In this document: in pieces, positions 55,277 through 64,000 of the stretch
Numbering within the stretch: the stretch's first letter is position 1
How the letters are laid out: every line of letters begins with the position of its first letter
Source of the DNA: Lachnospiraceae bacterium
GTDB lineage: Bacteria > Bacillota > Clostridia > Lachnospirales > Lachnospiraceae
Length of the DNA stretch: 64,000 nt
Reading direction: 5' to 3'
Assembly: GCA_016282915.1 (NCBI GenBank)
Contig: JAEELW010000042.1
Location: 1-64,000, forward strand
Program-made: the position numbers and the translations under genes
The notes under the pieces: generated by a model
Database searches by the model: none
The model's input: only the letters and a program-made list of their open reading frames with translations
Told to the model about the DNA's origin: nothing

Positions 55277-57473
55277 ACTTATGGGAGTCGAGTTGAAGAG
55301 ACTCCTTATGAATAAAAAAACATATCTTGTGATCGTCCTGAACATCCTGATGACAGCCCTGGGCTTTCTTCCGTTTGTGAAGGGCGTTTTCCTGGATCCT
55401 TATTATGCATATACATCTTCCCTGACGAATAATGTCCTGATACCTTTTGCTTTCGGGGGTTTTGCGGCAGCGCTGATCTGGGGACTGTATGTGATAACGG
55501 ATGCGGACAGGGCAATAAAAAAAGGCGCAGAAGAGATGACGGGGGCGTATACGGATGAAAAGGCAGTGTCCCATGCCCGTGTCAGCGCTTTTATGATCGT
55601 TTCTGCGGCCACTGCTCTGGTCTGCATGATCCTTTTCCTGCCCCTTTGTATGAACAGGATGGATTATCTTTTTACATTTAAATGGTATCTCCTTTATTCC
55701 TTCGCGTATATCCTGCCGGGGGTATGGATGACGATAGCGCTGTGCAGCGGGCTTTACAACATATCCCGCAATGTGAGCGTATCCCTGATCGTAGTCCTGC
55801 TCCTTACGATATCACAGTTTTCACCGCTTAGCGAAACAGACCTGTTTCTGCGCTGGAATATCCCCTGTATTTTTGAAGTGTCCGACTGTTACGGATCGGT
55901 ATCGGTGATACGCTTCCTGTATTATTCCAGAGTGGCGCTCTTGTTCCTGTTCTTTGCATTTTATCTTCTGTCCGTGAAGTTTATAAGGAAATACCGCTAT
56001 GGAGCACTCAGGTCGTTTGCATTAAATCTTAAGAAGCCGGTATCCTGTATCCCTGCGGTGATGAGTCTGGCGGCCGCGCTACTTCTGATCAGCTTCGAGC
56101 CCTTTGTGGATCACTCTCCGGTAGTGGAATACAGCGATGAGTGGTACGATGCTCCGTATCAGGGAAAATGCAGAAGTTATGAGGCTGAGGTAAACTTTAA
56201 TACGTTGCTGGGAACACTTAATGGCGAACTGAACATAGATCTCACGGAAGCAGCCGGACAGGAACTCCTGTTTGAGATAAGAAGCGGGATCAAAGTCAGG
56301 AGTGTAACACTGGACGGCGAAAAGCTGGATCATTCGATCGGCTATTTTACCGAGGATAATAATAAGATCAATCTTGGCGTTAAGAAACTGGTCGTCAAAA
56401 ATCCGAATAAAAAGACCGGCAGACTTAAGATCGTATACGGAGGATATCCTGCGATATCCAACTCCATGTACAGAAGAGACGGGTATTCATTCTGCGATTC
56501 CGTAGACCGCGATTATATCAAGCTCGACGATGTCAGTGTTGCGCCTCAGGCATGGGGGCTGGGATCGGATAAACTGCCTGTGGTACGGATCAATATTCCG
56601 GCGGATCATAATCCCACCTCCTGGGGTAAGGGTCTTAAAAAGATAAAGGAAAATGCTGACGGCAGCGTATGCTGGGAATGCAGGGAAGATGTACCCATTA
56701 TAGAATCCGGCGTTAATAACACAGAGCAGGTGAACAGCGATACTGCATTTCTGTATGCAAAAAAATATGAAAAGACGATCCTGGAAAACAGGCTGGTTGA
56801 GTCCATAAAAGATGTGATGAGCTACTGTGATGAGCACTACGGTAAACTTAAGTTTGCGGATGAATCGGCTGGGATCCGGATCCAGCAGATCAGTAACGAC
56901 TTCGGCGGAGGCGGAGCAGGATACGGCTATGTTTATATGGATGAGAACTTTCTCTCGCCCGAGACTTTGTCGGATGATAATAAAGGCGGCAACAAAAACG
57001 AGACCTTTATGCACGAGATCATACACCTGTACTGGGGAGATCTGGGCTGTTTTCTTGAGGATGACGGATTATGGTCGGTTGAGGGGCTGGATGTATACAC
57101 TACATACAGGATCGTTAAGGAGAAATACGGCGAGCTTTATGCGAAAAAGTATTATGTGGATAAGTGGACGGAGGCGGTTAAGCATCAGAACAGGAATTTC
57201 TATTTCAGACACCCGGAGTATATCGACATCCTGCCCGAAAGCTATCAGGCCTCGATAAAAGATTCGGTGGGGGGCATAAACAGATACAACCGAATGCCCT
57301 TGATGCTCCTGAAGGCTGAAGAGAAGCTCGGAGGAGAAGAGGCCATGGATGAGGTCTTAAGGCAGCTGTACGAAAACGGCAGCGGTAACGAATGGGACGG
57401 CAGTGAAGGACAGACCATGCAGGATTTTCTGGACCTCGCAGGGCTAACGGAGGAGGATATCAAAATTGATTAA
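55266..57473 (+). CDS. ABC permease-like membrane protein with C-terminal M1-like metallopeptidase domain
   Basis: N-terminal six or more TM segments; C-terminal ETFMHEIIHLYWGDLG (HExxH). Confidence 0.82.
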   Translation: MRAKLMGVELKRLLMNKKTYLVIVLNILMTALGFLPFVKGVFLDPYYAYTSSLTNNVLIPFAFGGFAAALIWGLYVITDADRAIKKGAEEMTGAYTDEKAVSHARVSAFMIVSAATALVCMILFLPLCMNRMDYLFTFKWYLLYSFAYILPGVWMTIALCSGLYNISRNVSVSLIVVLLLTISQFSPLSETDLFLRWNIPCIFEVSDCYGSVSVIRFLYYSRVALLFLFFAFYLLSVKFIRKYRYGALRSFALNLKKPVSCIPAVMSLAAALLLISFEPFVDHSPVVEYSDEWYDAPYQGKCRSYEAEVNFNTLLGTLNGELNIDLTEAAGQELLFEIRSGIKVRSVTLDGEKLDHSIGYFTEDNNKINLGVKKLVVKNPNKKTGRLKIVYGGYPAISNSMYRRDGYSFCDSVDRDYIKLDDVSVAPQAWGLGSDKLPVVRINIPADHNPTSWGKGLKKIKENADGSVCWECREDVPIIESGVNNTEQVNSDTAFLYAKKYEKTILENRLVESIKDVMSYCDEHYGKLKFADESAGIRIQQISNDFGGGGAGYGYVYMDENFLSPETLSDDNKGGNKNETFMHEIIHLYWGDLGCFLEDDGLWSVEGLDVYTTYRIVKEKYGELYAKKYYVDKWTEAVKHQNRNFYFRHPEYIDILPESYQASIKDSVGGINRYNRMPLMLLKAEEKLGGEEAMDEVLRQLYENGSGNEWDGSEGQTMQDFLDLAGLTEEDIKID

Positions 57474-58206
57474 GATATTTATATATGAATTCAGGATCAT
57501 TTTATGCAAGATCTATGTACCGGTTATGATGGTGGCGGGACTGGCATATTCCTGGTATCTGCTGTCAACGGAAACGATACTCGGAGTGTCCGATACCGCG
57601 CCGTTTTCCGGCTGGAGTTTTGGGAAATACCTGGGAGATACCACATTGATCAGCATGCTGATCACGCTCCTGATCATTGCGATGAGCTTTTCCGAAAGGC
57701 AGAGAAGGGCGGGGATACTTACGGACGTCACCGCGTTTCCACCGAAGAAGCGGATACTGGTAAGAGGGATACTGACCGGAGGTTTCTTTCTGCTCTGTAC
57801 TTTGTTAAATCTGCTTATGGGTTGTATCTTTCTCGGAAACTTATTCGGAGAGATCTATTTGGGAAGCTATCTGCTGGACTGGGTTCTGATCTGTCTGCCG
57901 TGCGCGCTCCTGCTTACGGGTATGGGGATGCTGCTGGGGCGTATAAGCCCGGTGCTGGTCTATGTTTTCATGGCTCTGTGTCTGCTGACGGCCTTTCTTT
58001 TTACCGGCCCCGGCATCGATATCAACGGCGCATCCTATTTCGTATCCATGCCGGACAAGCTTGCAGGCCTTGAATGCATAGAGACGCCCTTTGTGATCAG
58101 CGCCGGCTACATACTGACGAGATGCGTATATCTTCTCCTGGGGCTGGGGGCTTATATCGTGATCGACCGCCGCAGCGGGCGCATCAGAAGAAAAGATCCG
58201 GGGTGA
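57466..58206 (+). CDS. ABC-2-like membrane permease
   Basis: Six hydrophobic segments; start overlaps previous stop. Confidence 0.75.
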   Translation: MIKIFIYEFRIILCKIYVPVMMVAGLAYSWYLLSTETILGVSDTAPFSGWSFGKYLGDTTLISMLITLLIIAMSFSERQRRAGILTDVTAFPPKKRILVRGILTGGFFLLCTLLNLLMGCIFLGNLFGEIYLGSYLLDWVLICLPCALLLTGMGMLLGRISPVLVYVFMALCLLTAFLFTGPGIDINGASYFVSMPDKLAGLECIETPFVISAGYILTRCVYLLLGLGAYIVIDRRSGRIRRKDPG

Positions 58207-58231
58207 AGGAAAACCATGGGGACATGAGGAC

Positions 58232-58266
58232 AATGAGGACAAGGGGACAGTCCCTTTGTCCTCATT
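58232..58266. repeat. Palindromic GGAC(A/G)GTCC-family repeat, copy 2
   Basis: AATGAGGACAAGGGGAC-A-GTCCCTTTGTCCTCATT, 17-nt arms with one G/T mismatch. Confidence 0.85.
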
Positions 58267-59644
58267 TTCTGTGAAGAAGGATGCGCAGCTCTACTTCCGC
58301 CTTCCTCTGAATAAAGTCGATCTCTCCGTGATAGGCCAGTGCGATGCGCCGGATCAGTTTCAGCCCAAGACCGTGACCGTCACCGGTCTTGGTGCTGACT
58401 GGAAGGCCGTCAGCGGCCGTAGGAAGCTCCGGACCGTCATAGCTGTTACGGATCACTATCGTAAAAAACTGCTCATGCGCGGCTGATGATATGCTGATTC
58501 GCCCGTGTCCAACGGAAGCGGCTCTGATCGCGTTATCCAGTGCGTTGTTTAAAAGCACACTCAGGTCAAAAACATCGATCTTGAGCTCCTTCGGGAAAAC
58601 GAAGTCACAGGAAAAATCAATTCCTTTCGAAAGGGCGGCATCCCGCTTTCCGTTTAATACGACATCGATCACCGGATCTCCGCAATGCAGGCTTTCGATA
58701 GAATCCGAATGAGCTTTCTTCAGCCGCGAAAGATATTCCTTTGCTTCCGTGCTGTTTCCACTGTCCGATAACGCTTCCATGACCATCAGATGGTTTGAGA
58801 TATCATGCCGTAGGGAACGCATCTGATCATACAACATTCCCGTCTGTTCTATCGTCTGCCGCATCCCCGAAAGCTCTTTTTCCAAAGCTTCGTTCATGGC
58901 ATTGTCTTCCCGCTCCTTCCGCACCTGTTCATTCAGAAAAACAAACAGAAGGATGGCTGCGTAACTGCAGATATAGAAAAGAAAACGTCCGATGCTTGGC
59001 GGAATGTTTTCTTTTATAAAACCGTGATCCAGCCCCTGGGAATAGATCCGGATGTATTCACGGAAGATCGCAGCCTCCAGCAGCGGAGCCAGTACAGGGA
59101 GCAGAAGGAGCAGCAGTTCCCAGATACTCAGTTCCTCCCGGCGTTTATAGATCTTTGTGAACAAACGCACCATCACATAAAGGGAAGAGATATGCAGAAG
59201 CAGAAAAAGGATCTGGTTCAGGATATAATCCAGCAGTATCCGGTCAACATCCACAGCGGGTGCGGTATTCACATTCAGATCGAGCCATAGAGAAAAGAAT
59301 CCCCATTCCGCAAGAAGGGCATTGCTCAGGTAGCGTATCGACAGAAACAGGATGCAGAGAAAGATCTTTTGAAGCGCTTTCTCTCTTTCGAGAAGGAACA
59401 TGATCAGAAATGCACCGAGCATTACCAGGGAATAAGTGTATACACCGCCGCTTTCCGTTATCCATAGCAGTATGCATCCCGCGATAGCGGTAAAGCTGCC
59501 GCTCAGTATAAGTGTCCGCTGCCTGCGGAGGAAGGGTCTTATCAGCACAGCAAAACAGAAACCCATCAGAAGCATGGCGAGATACATCTCTCCGTTGGAG
59601 ACGGCTTTCATGACCATCTGATACCATTCCGGACTTCTGCTCAC
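58262..59644 (-). CDS. AgrC-like sensor histidine kinase (GHKL)
   Basis: MRSLRHDISNHLMVMEAL; VLLNNALDNAIRAA; GDGHGLGLKLI. Confidence 0.9.
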   Translation of the reverse strand: MSRSPEWYQMVMKAVSNGEMYLAMLLMGFCFAVLIRPFLRRQRTLILSGSFTAIAGCILLWITESGGVYTYSLVMLGAFLIMFLLEREKALQKIFLCILFLSIRYLSNALLAEWGFFSLWLDLNVNTAPAVDVDRILLDYILNQILFLLLHISSLYVMVRLFTKIYKRREELSIWELLLLLLPVLAPLLEAAIFREYIRIYSQGLDHGFIKENIPPSIGRFLFYICSYAAILLFVFLNEQVRKEREDNAMNEALEKELSGMRQTIEQTGMLYDQMRSLRHDISNHLMVMEALSDSGNSTEAKEYLSRLKKAHSDSIESLHCGDPVIDVVLNGKRDAALSKGIDFSCDFVFPKELKIDVFDLSVLLNNALDNAIRAASVGHGRISISSAAHEQFFTIVIRNSYDGPELPTAADGLPVSTKTGDGHGLGLKLIRRIALAYHGEIDFIQRKAEVELRILLHRK

Positions 59645-60357
59645 TGCCTTCTCCTCTTTTCCGTCTTCTCTGCCGTAAAGGCAAGAAAGCTCTTTACGAA
59701 ATGCGGATAATTTGCTTTGGAGATATTCACATATCCTTTTTTCATCGTGATCCCATCCGCTTCATAGCGCACCACATAGTTCAGATTGATCAGAAACGCC
59801 CGGTGGACCCGGAAGAAATCCCCACCCAGAAGTTTTTCCAGATCTGATATTTTTCCGTAGTATTCCAAACTGTCGTTCATACGGTGCAGGATCACTTTCC
59901 GGCCCATGGCCTCTGCATAAACGATGTCCGAAAGAAATACCTTTTCGTGTATTCCTTTATAGTGGATCATCATGCTGGGGCGTTCTTCGGAAGAAGAGTC
60001 CTTTGCGTATTTAATGAACGCCCGCTCCATTGTGTCCTTCAGCTCTTTTACGGAAAACGGTTTTCGCAGATATTGAAAAGCTTCCACTTCAAAGGATTGC
60101 CAGACATATTTATCCTCGCCGGAGATAAAAATGATCACGGTATCATGACCGGCCTTCCGGATCTTTGCGGCAAGTTCGATCCCGTTTATCCCCGGCATCT
60201 CGATATCCAGCAGCAGGATATCTGCCGGAATGCTGTTGTCCAGATAAGCAAGACCGGTGGGATAAAGATTGATCTCTGCATCCGCACGGATCTTTCGAAG
60301 TTCTTTTTTCAATATATCCCGTATTGCTTTGTCATCATCACAGATCGCTATTCTCAT
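59641..60357 (-). CDS. LytTR-family response regulator
   Basis: RIAICDDDKAIRDIL, LLLDIEMPGINGIELA, LLGGDFFRVHRAFLINLNYV. Confidence 0.94.
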   Translation of the reverse strand: MRIAICDDDKAIRDILKKELRKIRADAEINLYPTGLAYLDNSIPADILLLDIEMPGINGIELAAKIRKAGHDTVIIFISGEDKYVWQSFEVEAFQYLRKPFSVKELKDTMERAFIKYAKDSSSEERPSMMIHYKGIHEKVFLSDIVYAEAMGRKVILHRMNDSLEYYGKISDLEKLLGGDFFRVHRAFLINLNYVVRYEADGITMKKGYVNISKANYPHFVKSFLAFTAEKTEKRRRQ

Positions 60358-60738
60358 ATGCTACCCCGCATCTGTTTTCCGGTTTTAATCTGCACTGCCT
60401 GCCGGTTCTCCTCAATATCTGATATACGGATCATCACGCTGCTATGTATTTTGATGAGCGTTTTCGGCGGAACACAGGCTTTCCGAAAACTTTTATCCGG
60501 ATCTTCCGCAAGCCGGAATTCATCATTAATATATCGACAGATCTGTCGCAGATGCAAATATCGATGTAATGAAACGACGGTAAAATGTATTGAAATGAAT
60601 GACGCAAAAAGGACAATGACGAAACTCAATACAAAAGAGGGGCGTTCCGATACAAAGTGCTGATAATTCCGTTATCTTCAACCGAGAACAAAGATATACA
60701 GTCTGAAATACATATAAAGCAGACAAGGAGGAGCCGGT

Positions 60739-61584
60739 ATGGAAAACTCGATACAGCTTGAATACAGCGTTCAGATCAATGCAGTAGGTAAAAGAGCGGC
60801 AATACCCAAAGCGGTTCCCCGTCCCGTATGGGATCCGAAAAAGGTGTACCAGTATCTGGAGGATATGTCGGAAGGCTTTCAGGCCTATAAGCGTCAGTCG
60901 GTTCTGTATTTCCGTTCGGAGTTTGCTTCGACCGGACAGGACCGGGCGATCAGTGTAGAAGAACTGAAAAAAAGCATTTCATCATATTTCCCGGAATATA
61001 CTTTTGCAGACCGTGAACCGGAGGATGTGGTGAAGGGTAAGTATTACCTCTATATTGATAACAAACAGCTGGGGAAAATGGCATCGGATCCGGCCTACCG
61101 TGCAAAAGTGTTCGGTTTAATGGACAGTGAACTGCAGGGTAAAAAAGGATATACCTTAAGATATACCAGCGGAAAAAACGTGACCAATCATATTACGGGC
61201 AGTGTATTTTCTCTTGCGGAGAAAAACCGTTCCATCCCGGGCGTGGGACAGATGCCGGGTTCGGAGACGATCCCATATCATGGAAGCGCCTGCGGTGATC
61301 CATCATGTTCGGTAAACGGAGTTGCACAGCTGCGGGATCCTTCCTTTGTTGACCGCATACTGCATCCCGGTAGAAATATCGCCGAAAGGAGAAGTGCCGA
61401 GGAGACAAAGCATACGATGGCAGACGAACATAAGGCAGCACAGAGACGTGAAGTACATAAAGAGGAATTACGTATGCAATATCAGGAGTTTCTTAAGGAT
61501 AAGTCGCAGGCGGAGCGTCTGCAGGAACGCTTTCTGACAGATCTGGATGCGCGGGAAAAAAGCATTACATTCTATACGGCATGA
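60739..61584 (+). CDS. Hypothetical protein (first gene of right-end cluster)
   Basis: SD AAGGAGGAG; 281-aa open frame, no recognised catalytic motif. Confidence 0.65.
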   Translation: MENSIQLEYSVQINAVGKRAAIPKAVPRPVWDPKKVYQYLEDMSEGFQAYKRQSVLYFRSEFASTGQDRAISVEELKKSISSYFPEYTFADREPEDVVKGKYYLYIDNKQLGKMASDPAYRAKVFGLMDSELQGKKGYTLRYTSGKNVTNHITGSVFSLAEKNRSIPGVGQMPGSETIPYHGSACGDPSCSVNGVAQLRDPSFVDRILHPGRNIAERRSAEETKHTMADEHKAAQRREVHKEELRMQYQEFLKDKSQAERLQERFLTDLDAREKSITFYTA

Positions 61585-61766
61585 TATGATCACTGTTTTT
61601 CCTGCAGTATGTACGGCATTACCGCGGTCAGACGTTCCGATACATTTCAACGTCCGTTCATTACATATGGCTTGATATTATGAAGCCGACGTCTGTAATA
61701 TAAGGTACACGGGAAAAGGATATCCCTGTCGCATTCGCTTTTGCACGGTTTCAAGGAGGAACGCTT

Positions 61767-62690
61767 ATGGCAAACATCAACGGGATCAATTCAGGTATAG
61801 ACTATTCGGTCTTCTTCGGCAGTTCATCCGCATCTTCCTCAGATGGCATGGATCTTTCATCCTATATGTCGATCAAAAACGGAAGCTACCGGAAATTGCT
61901 GAAGAACTATTACAGCAGTCAGAAACAGGAAGCAAGATCGGGCACCGGCGATCCGGGAAGCAGGCTGACGAAGATCCGCTCAACGGCGGATCAGCTTCAA
62001 AAGAAAGCAGACGCTCTTTCCGCGGATAAACTCTGGGCCACGCAGGATGTGGCAGAGGAGGAAAGCGGCAGGACAAAGAGCATACTCCGCGATCCGGACG
62101 CAGCAGTAAAAGCGGTAAAGGATTTTGCGGAAGCATACAATGCAGCGCTGGATGCGGCTTCTTCATCCGAAACAAAATCGGTACTCCGCTCCGGCGGATG
62201 GCTGGACAATATGAGCCGGAAACACAGCCGTCTTCTGAATGAAGCCGGTATATCGGTCGGTTCTGACGGCAGACTGTCCGTGGATGAGGAAGCATTGAAA
62301 ACGGCCAATGTAACGACTTTAAAAGAACTCTTTCAGGGCGTGGATTCCTATGCCGCCCGGGTATCCGCAAAGGCAGAAGCGATCAGCAAGGCTGCGGCCG
62401 GAACGGCGGCGACTTATGATTCCTCGGGCGCATGGTCAAAGGATCTGAACACACTCGCTTCTTCACGGATCAATTCCGTGATCGGAAATACTGAGGAAAA
62501 AGAAGCTTCCGGAAGCAAAGCCCGCAGTGAAGCGGAAAAGCGCCTGGCTTCGCTTAAGGAAAGACGGGATCAGTTGAAGAAGGAACTGAAGAATGCAGTG
62601 GGATATGATGCGCAGAGAAGCTGCGAATCGCAGATCGCAAAGCTGGATAAAGAGATCAGGGACAGTGAAAACAGACTGAAATATCTATAA
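61767..62690 (+). CDS. FliD C-terminal-like/flagellar capping-related hypothetical protein
   Basis: AGISVGSDGRLSVDEEALKTANVTTLKELFQGVDSYAARVSAKAEAI resembles the FliD C-terminal region; coiled-coil end. Confidence 0.5.
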   Translation: MANINGINSGIDYSVFFGSSSASSSDGMDLSSYMSIKNGSYRKLLKNYYSSQKQEARSGTGDPGSRLTKIRSTADQLQKKADALSADKLWATQDVAEEESGRTKSILRDPDAAVKAVKDFAEAYNAALDAASSSETKSVLRSGGWLDNMSRKHSRLLNEAGISVGSDGRLSVDEEALKTANVTTLKELFQGVDSYAARVSAKAEAISKAAAGTAATYDSSGAWSKDLNTLASSRINSVIGNTEEKEASGSKARSEAEKRLASLKERRDQLKKELKNAVGYDAQRSCESQIAKLDKEIRDSENRLKYL

Positions 62691-62707
62691 GGAGGAAGGT
62701 GGATATC

Positions 62708-63343
62708 ATGGGGATCAATGGGATCAATGAAAACACAAGGGCATATAACGGCAGCATATATTCCGCAAAAACGCAGGAATCCGCTAGCGTGAAAGAAAGC
62801 GTGAAAAAGGAAGGCGGAGAGATCGCGGCGGTTTATGAAAAAAACAAAACGCCCGAAACAGAAACGAAGGCTGTTTATAAAGTGGATCAGAAGCAGATCG
62901 ACCGGCTGAAAGCGGATGCGGAATCCCGCAAAAAACAGCTGCAGGATATCGTCGATAAGCTGATCGGCAAACAGGGCAGGACTTTTGATATTGCCAACGG
63001 TAAAAATCTGAAAAACCTTTATGCAGGACTTAAAGTTGATGCAAAGACCCGTGCGCAGGCACAGGCCGATATCGCCGAAGACGGATACTGGGGAGTGAAG
63101 CAGACCTCACAGCGGATCTTTGACTTTGCCATGGCACTCAGCGGCGGAGATCCCGAGCAGATGGAGAAGATGCGCAGCGCTTTTGAAAAAGGATTTAAGA
63201 AAGCCGGCGGGGCCTGGGGGGATAAGCTGCCCGGTATCTGCCATCAGACCTACGATGCCGTAGAATCGCTGTTTGACAACTATAAGGAAGAACAGAAGAG
63301 AGCGGCAGAAGAAGCGGCCTCCATGGCGGATGCTACAGCATAG
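62708..63343 (+). CDS. Hypothetical protein of the same cluster
   Basis: MGINGINENTRAYNGS...AEDGYWGVKQTSQRIFDFAMALSGGDPEQM. Confidence 0.65.
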   Translation: MGINGINENTRAYNGSIYSAKTQESASVKESVKKEGGEIAAVYEKNKTPETETKAVYKVDQKQIDRLKADAESRKKQLQDIVDKLIGKQGRTFDIANGKNLKNLYAGLKVDAKTRAQAQADIAEDGYWGVKQTSQRIFDFAMALSGGDPEQMEKMRSAFEKGFKKAGGAWGDKLPGICHQTYDAVESLFDNYKEEQKRAAEEAASMADATA

Positions 63344-63347
63344 ACAC

Positions 63348-63376
63348 TTGTGAAAGCGTTAAAATTCATGTATAAT
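63348..63376 (+). promoter_or_regulatory. SigA promoter TTGTGA-N17-TATAAT
   Basis: TTGTGA 63348-63353, TATAAT 63371-63376. Confidence 0.6.
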
Positions 63377-63431
63377 CTGATTATCCGTAAACGCCGGAAG
63401 GAACCGGCTGTATATGGCAGGGAGGCTTGAT

Positions 63432-64000
63432 ATGAACATTTCGGTAAATTTTCAGGAACAGCAGAAGAATGGGATGATGCCTGCGGTCAACGCTGCGGCA
63501 CCGGGGGTCGGAAAGGACGGGGAACAGAAAAAATCCCTGTTTGCGGGAGATATGAAGCTCGGGACGGATCCGGTCCGGGAACGGCTTGACAGCGCCCGGA
63601 AAAAGGCTTATAAGATCGTTTCCGATGCCTTCGACGCGGATAAAAACTTTGAACGTCAGATGAACAGAGTGCGGGAATTTGCACGGGACCAGAAGGATGA
63701 AAAAGCCCATGCACAGTCCGACAGGGCGACTGCCGAAAAGACCATCGCATCCCTGAAAGAGGCTTATGGCGTTGATCCGGAATCACAGGAACAGAAGGAT
63801 CTGGACTGGCTGATCGACTACCGCCGGCAGAGCCCGGAGGAACGTCTCGGCGATATCGAGCAGCTGAGGAAAGACCGTGCGAGAGCAGCCGGGATCGAAG
63901 CCGGCCTTACGGAATACCAGTCCCGTATGCTGGAGGCGAATGAGCAGCTGGATCATGCGCAGGCACGCATCGATGAAGCGGATGCCGCCCTGATCGCGAC
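63432..64000 (+). CDS. Hypothetical coiled-coil-rich protein, truncated by window edge
   Basis: SD GGGAGG then ATG 63432: MNISVNFQEQQKNGMMPAVNAAAPGVGKDGEQKKSLFAGDMKLG..., open to the end; absent from ORF track because it runs off. Confidence 0.7.
   Translation, partial: MNISVNFQEQQKNGMMPAVNAAAPGVGKDGEQKKSLFAGDMKLGTDPVRERLDSARKKAYKIVSDAFDADKNFERQMNRVREFARDQKDEKAHAQSDRATAEKTIASLKEAYGVDPESQEQKDLDWLIDYRRQSPEERLGDIEQLRKDRARAAGIEAGLTEYQSRMLEANEQLDHAQARIDEADAALIA

Noticed and set aside
60640-60660. Calling a definite SigD/FliA promoter
   Set aside because: The CCGATA core is present but no TAAA -35 at 15-16 nt upstream; reported only as a shared 12-mer.
1-64000. CRISPR arrays, tRNA and rRNA genes, intact IS transposases
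   Set aside because: No regularly spaced repeats, cloverleaf/CCA ends, rRNA motifs or DDE/tyrosine transposase genes were recognised; the Rpn protein is the only transposase-related gene.

Overview
This 64 kb window is bacterial and looks like a Firmicute of the Lachnospiraceae/Clostridia type, judging from gene content and expression signals. No rRNA, tRNA, CRISPR array or intact transposase was recognised. (1) Positions 0-20.7 kb hold a cell-wall/surface polysaccharide locus: rmlB, rmlA and rmlC interleaved with two paralogous membrane-anchored GH25 lysozymes; a Wzm/Wzt-type ABC exporter; a 1231-aa protein that reads as methyltransferase + APH/choline-kinase-like + GT2; a tandem GT2; a formyltransferase next to a PIG-L deacetylase; a sugar-phosphate-transferase/GT4 fusion; and a large GNAT-like protein. 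(2) Positions 20.7-31 kb hold an Rpn/PD-(D/E)XK nuclease gene, several membrane/housekeeping genes, and an ECF sigma/anti-sigma/DUF4097 operon with a convincing autoregulatory promoter. (3) Positions 31-42 kb hold two ABC-transporter/two-component modules, followed by an AT-richer island of orphan genes (42-44.6 kb). (4) Positions 45-52 kb hold an MBOAT/SGNH acyltransferase pair, a PfkB kinase, and a TetR/flavodoxin-like operon with two operators 31 bp apart. (5) Positions 52-60 kb hold a third TCS-ABC module whose permease carries an HExxH (M1-like) domain and whose leader is an overlapping-hairpin array ending in a terminator, plus an AgrC/LytTR-type pair. (6) The right end has a four-gene cluster including a FliD C-terminal-like protein. 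The strongest leads are the WbdD-like trifunctional protein beside a Wzt with a C-terminal domain, the overlapping hairpin leader at 54.17-54.36 kb, the three 23-bp repeats abutting a -35 box at 51.89 kb, and two copies of a palindromic GGAC(A/G)GTCC repeat at convergent gene ends. All family calls were made by eye from motifs; no database search was run.
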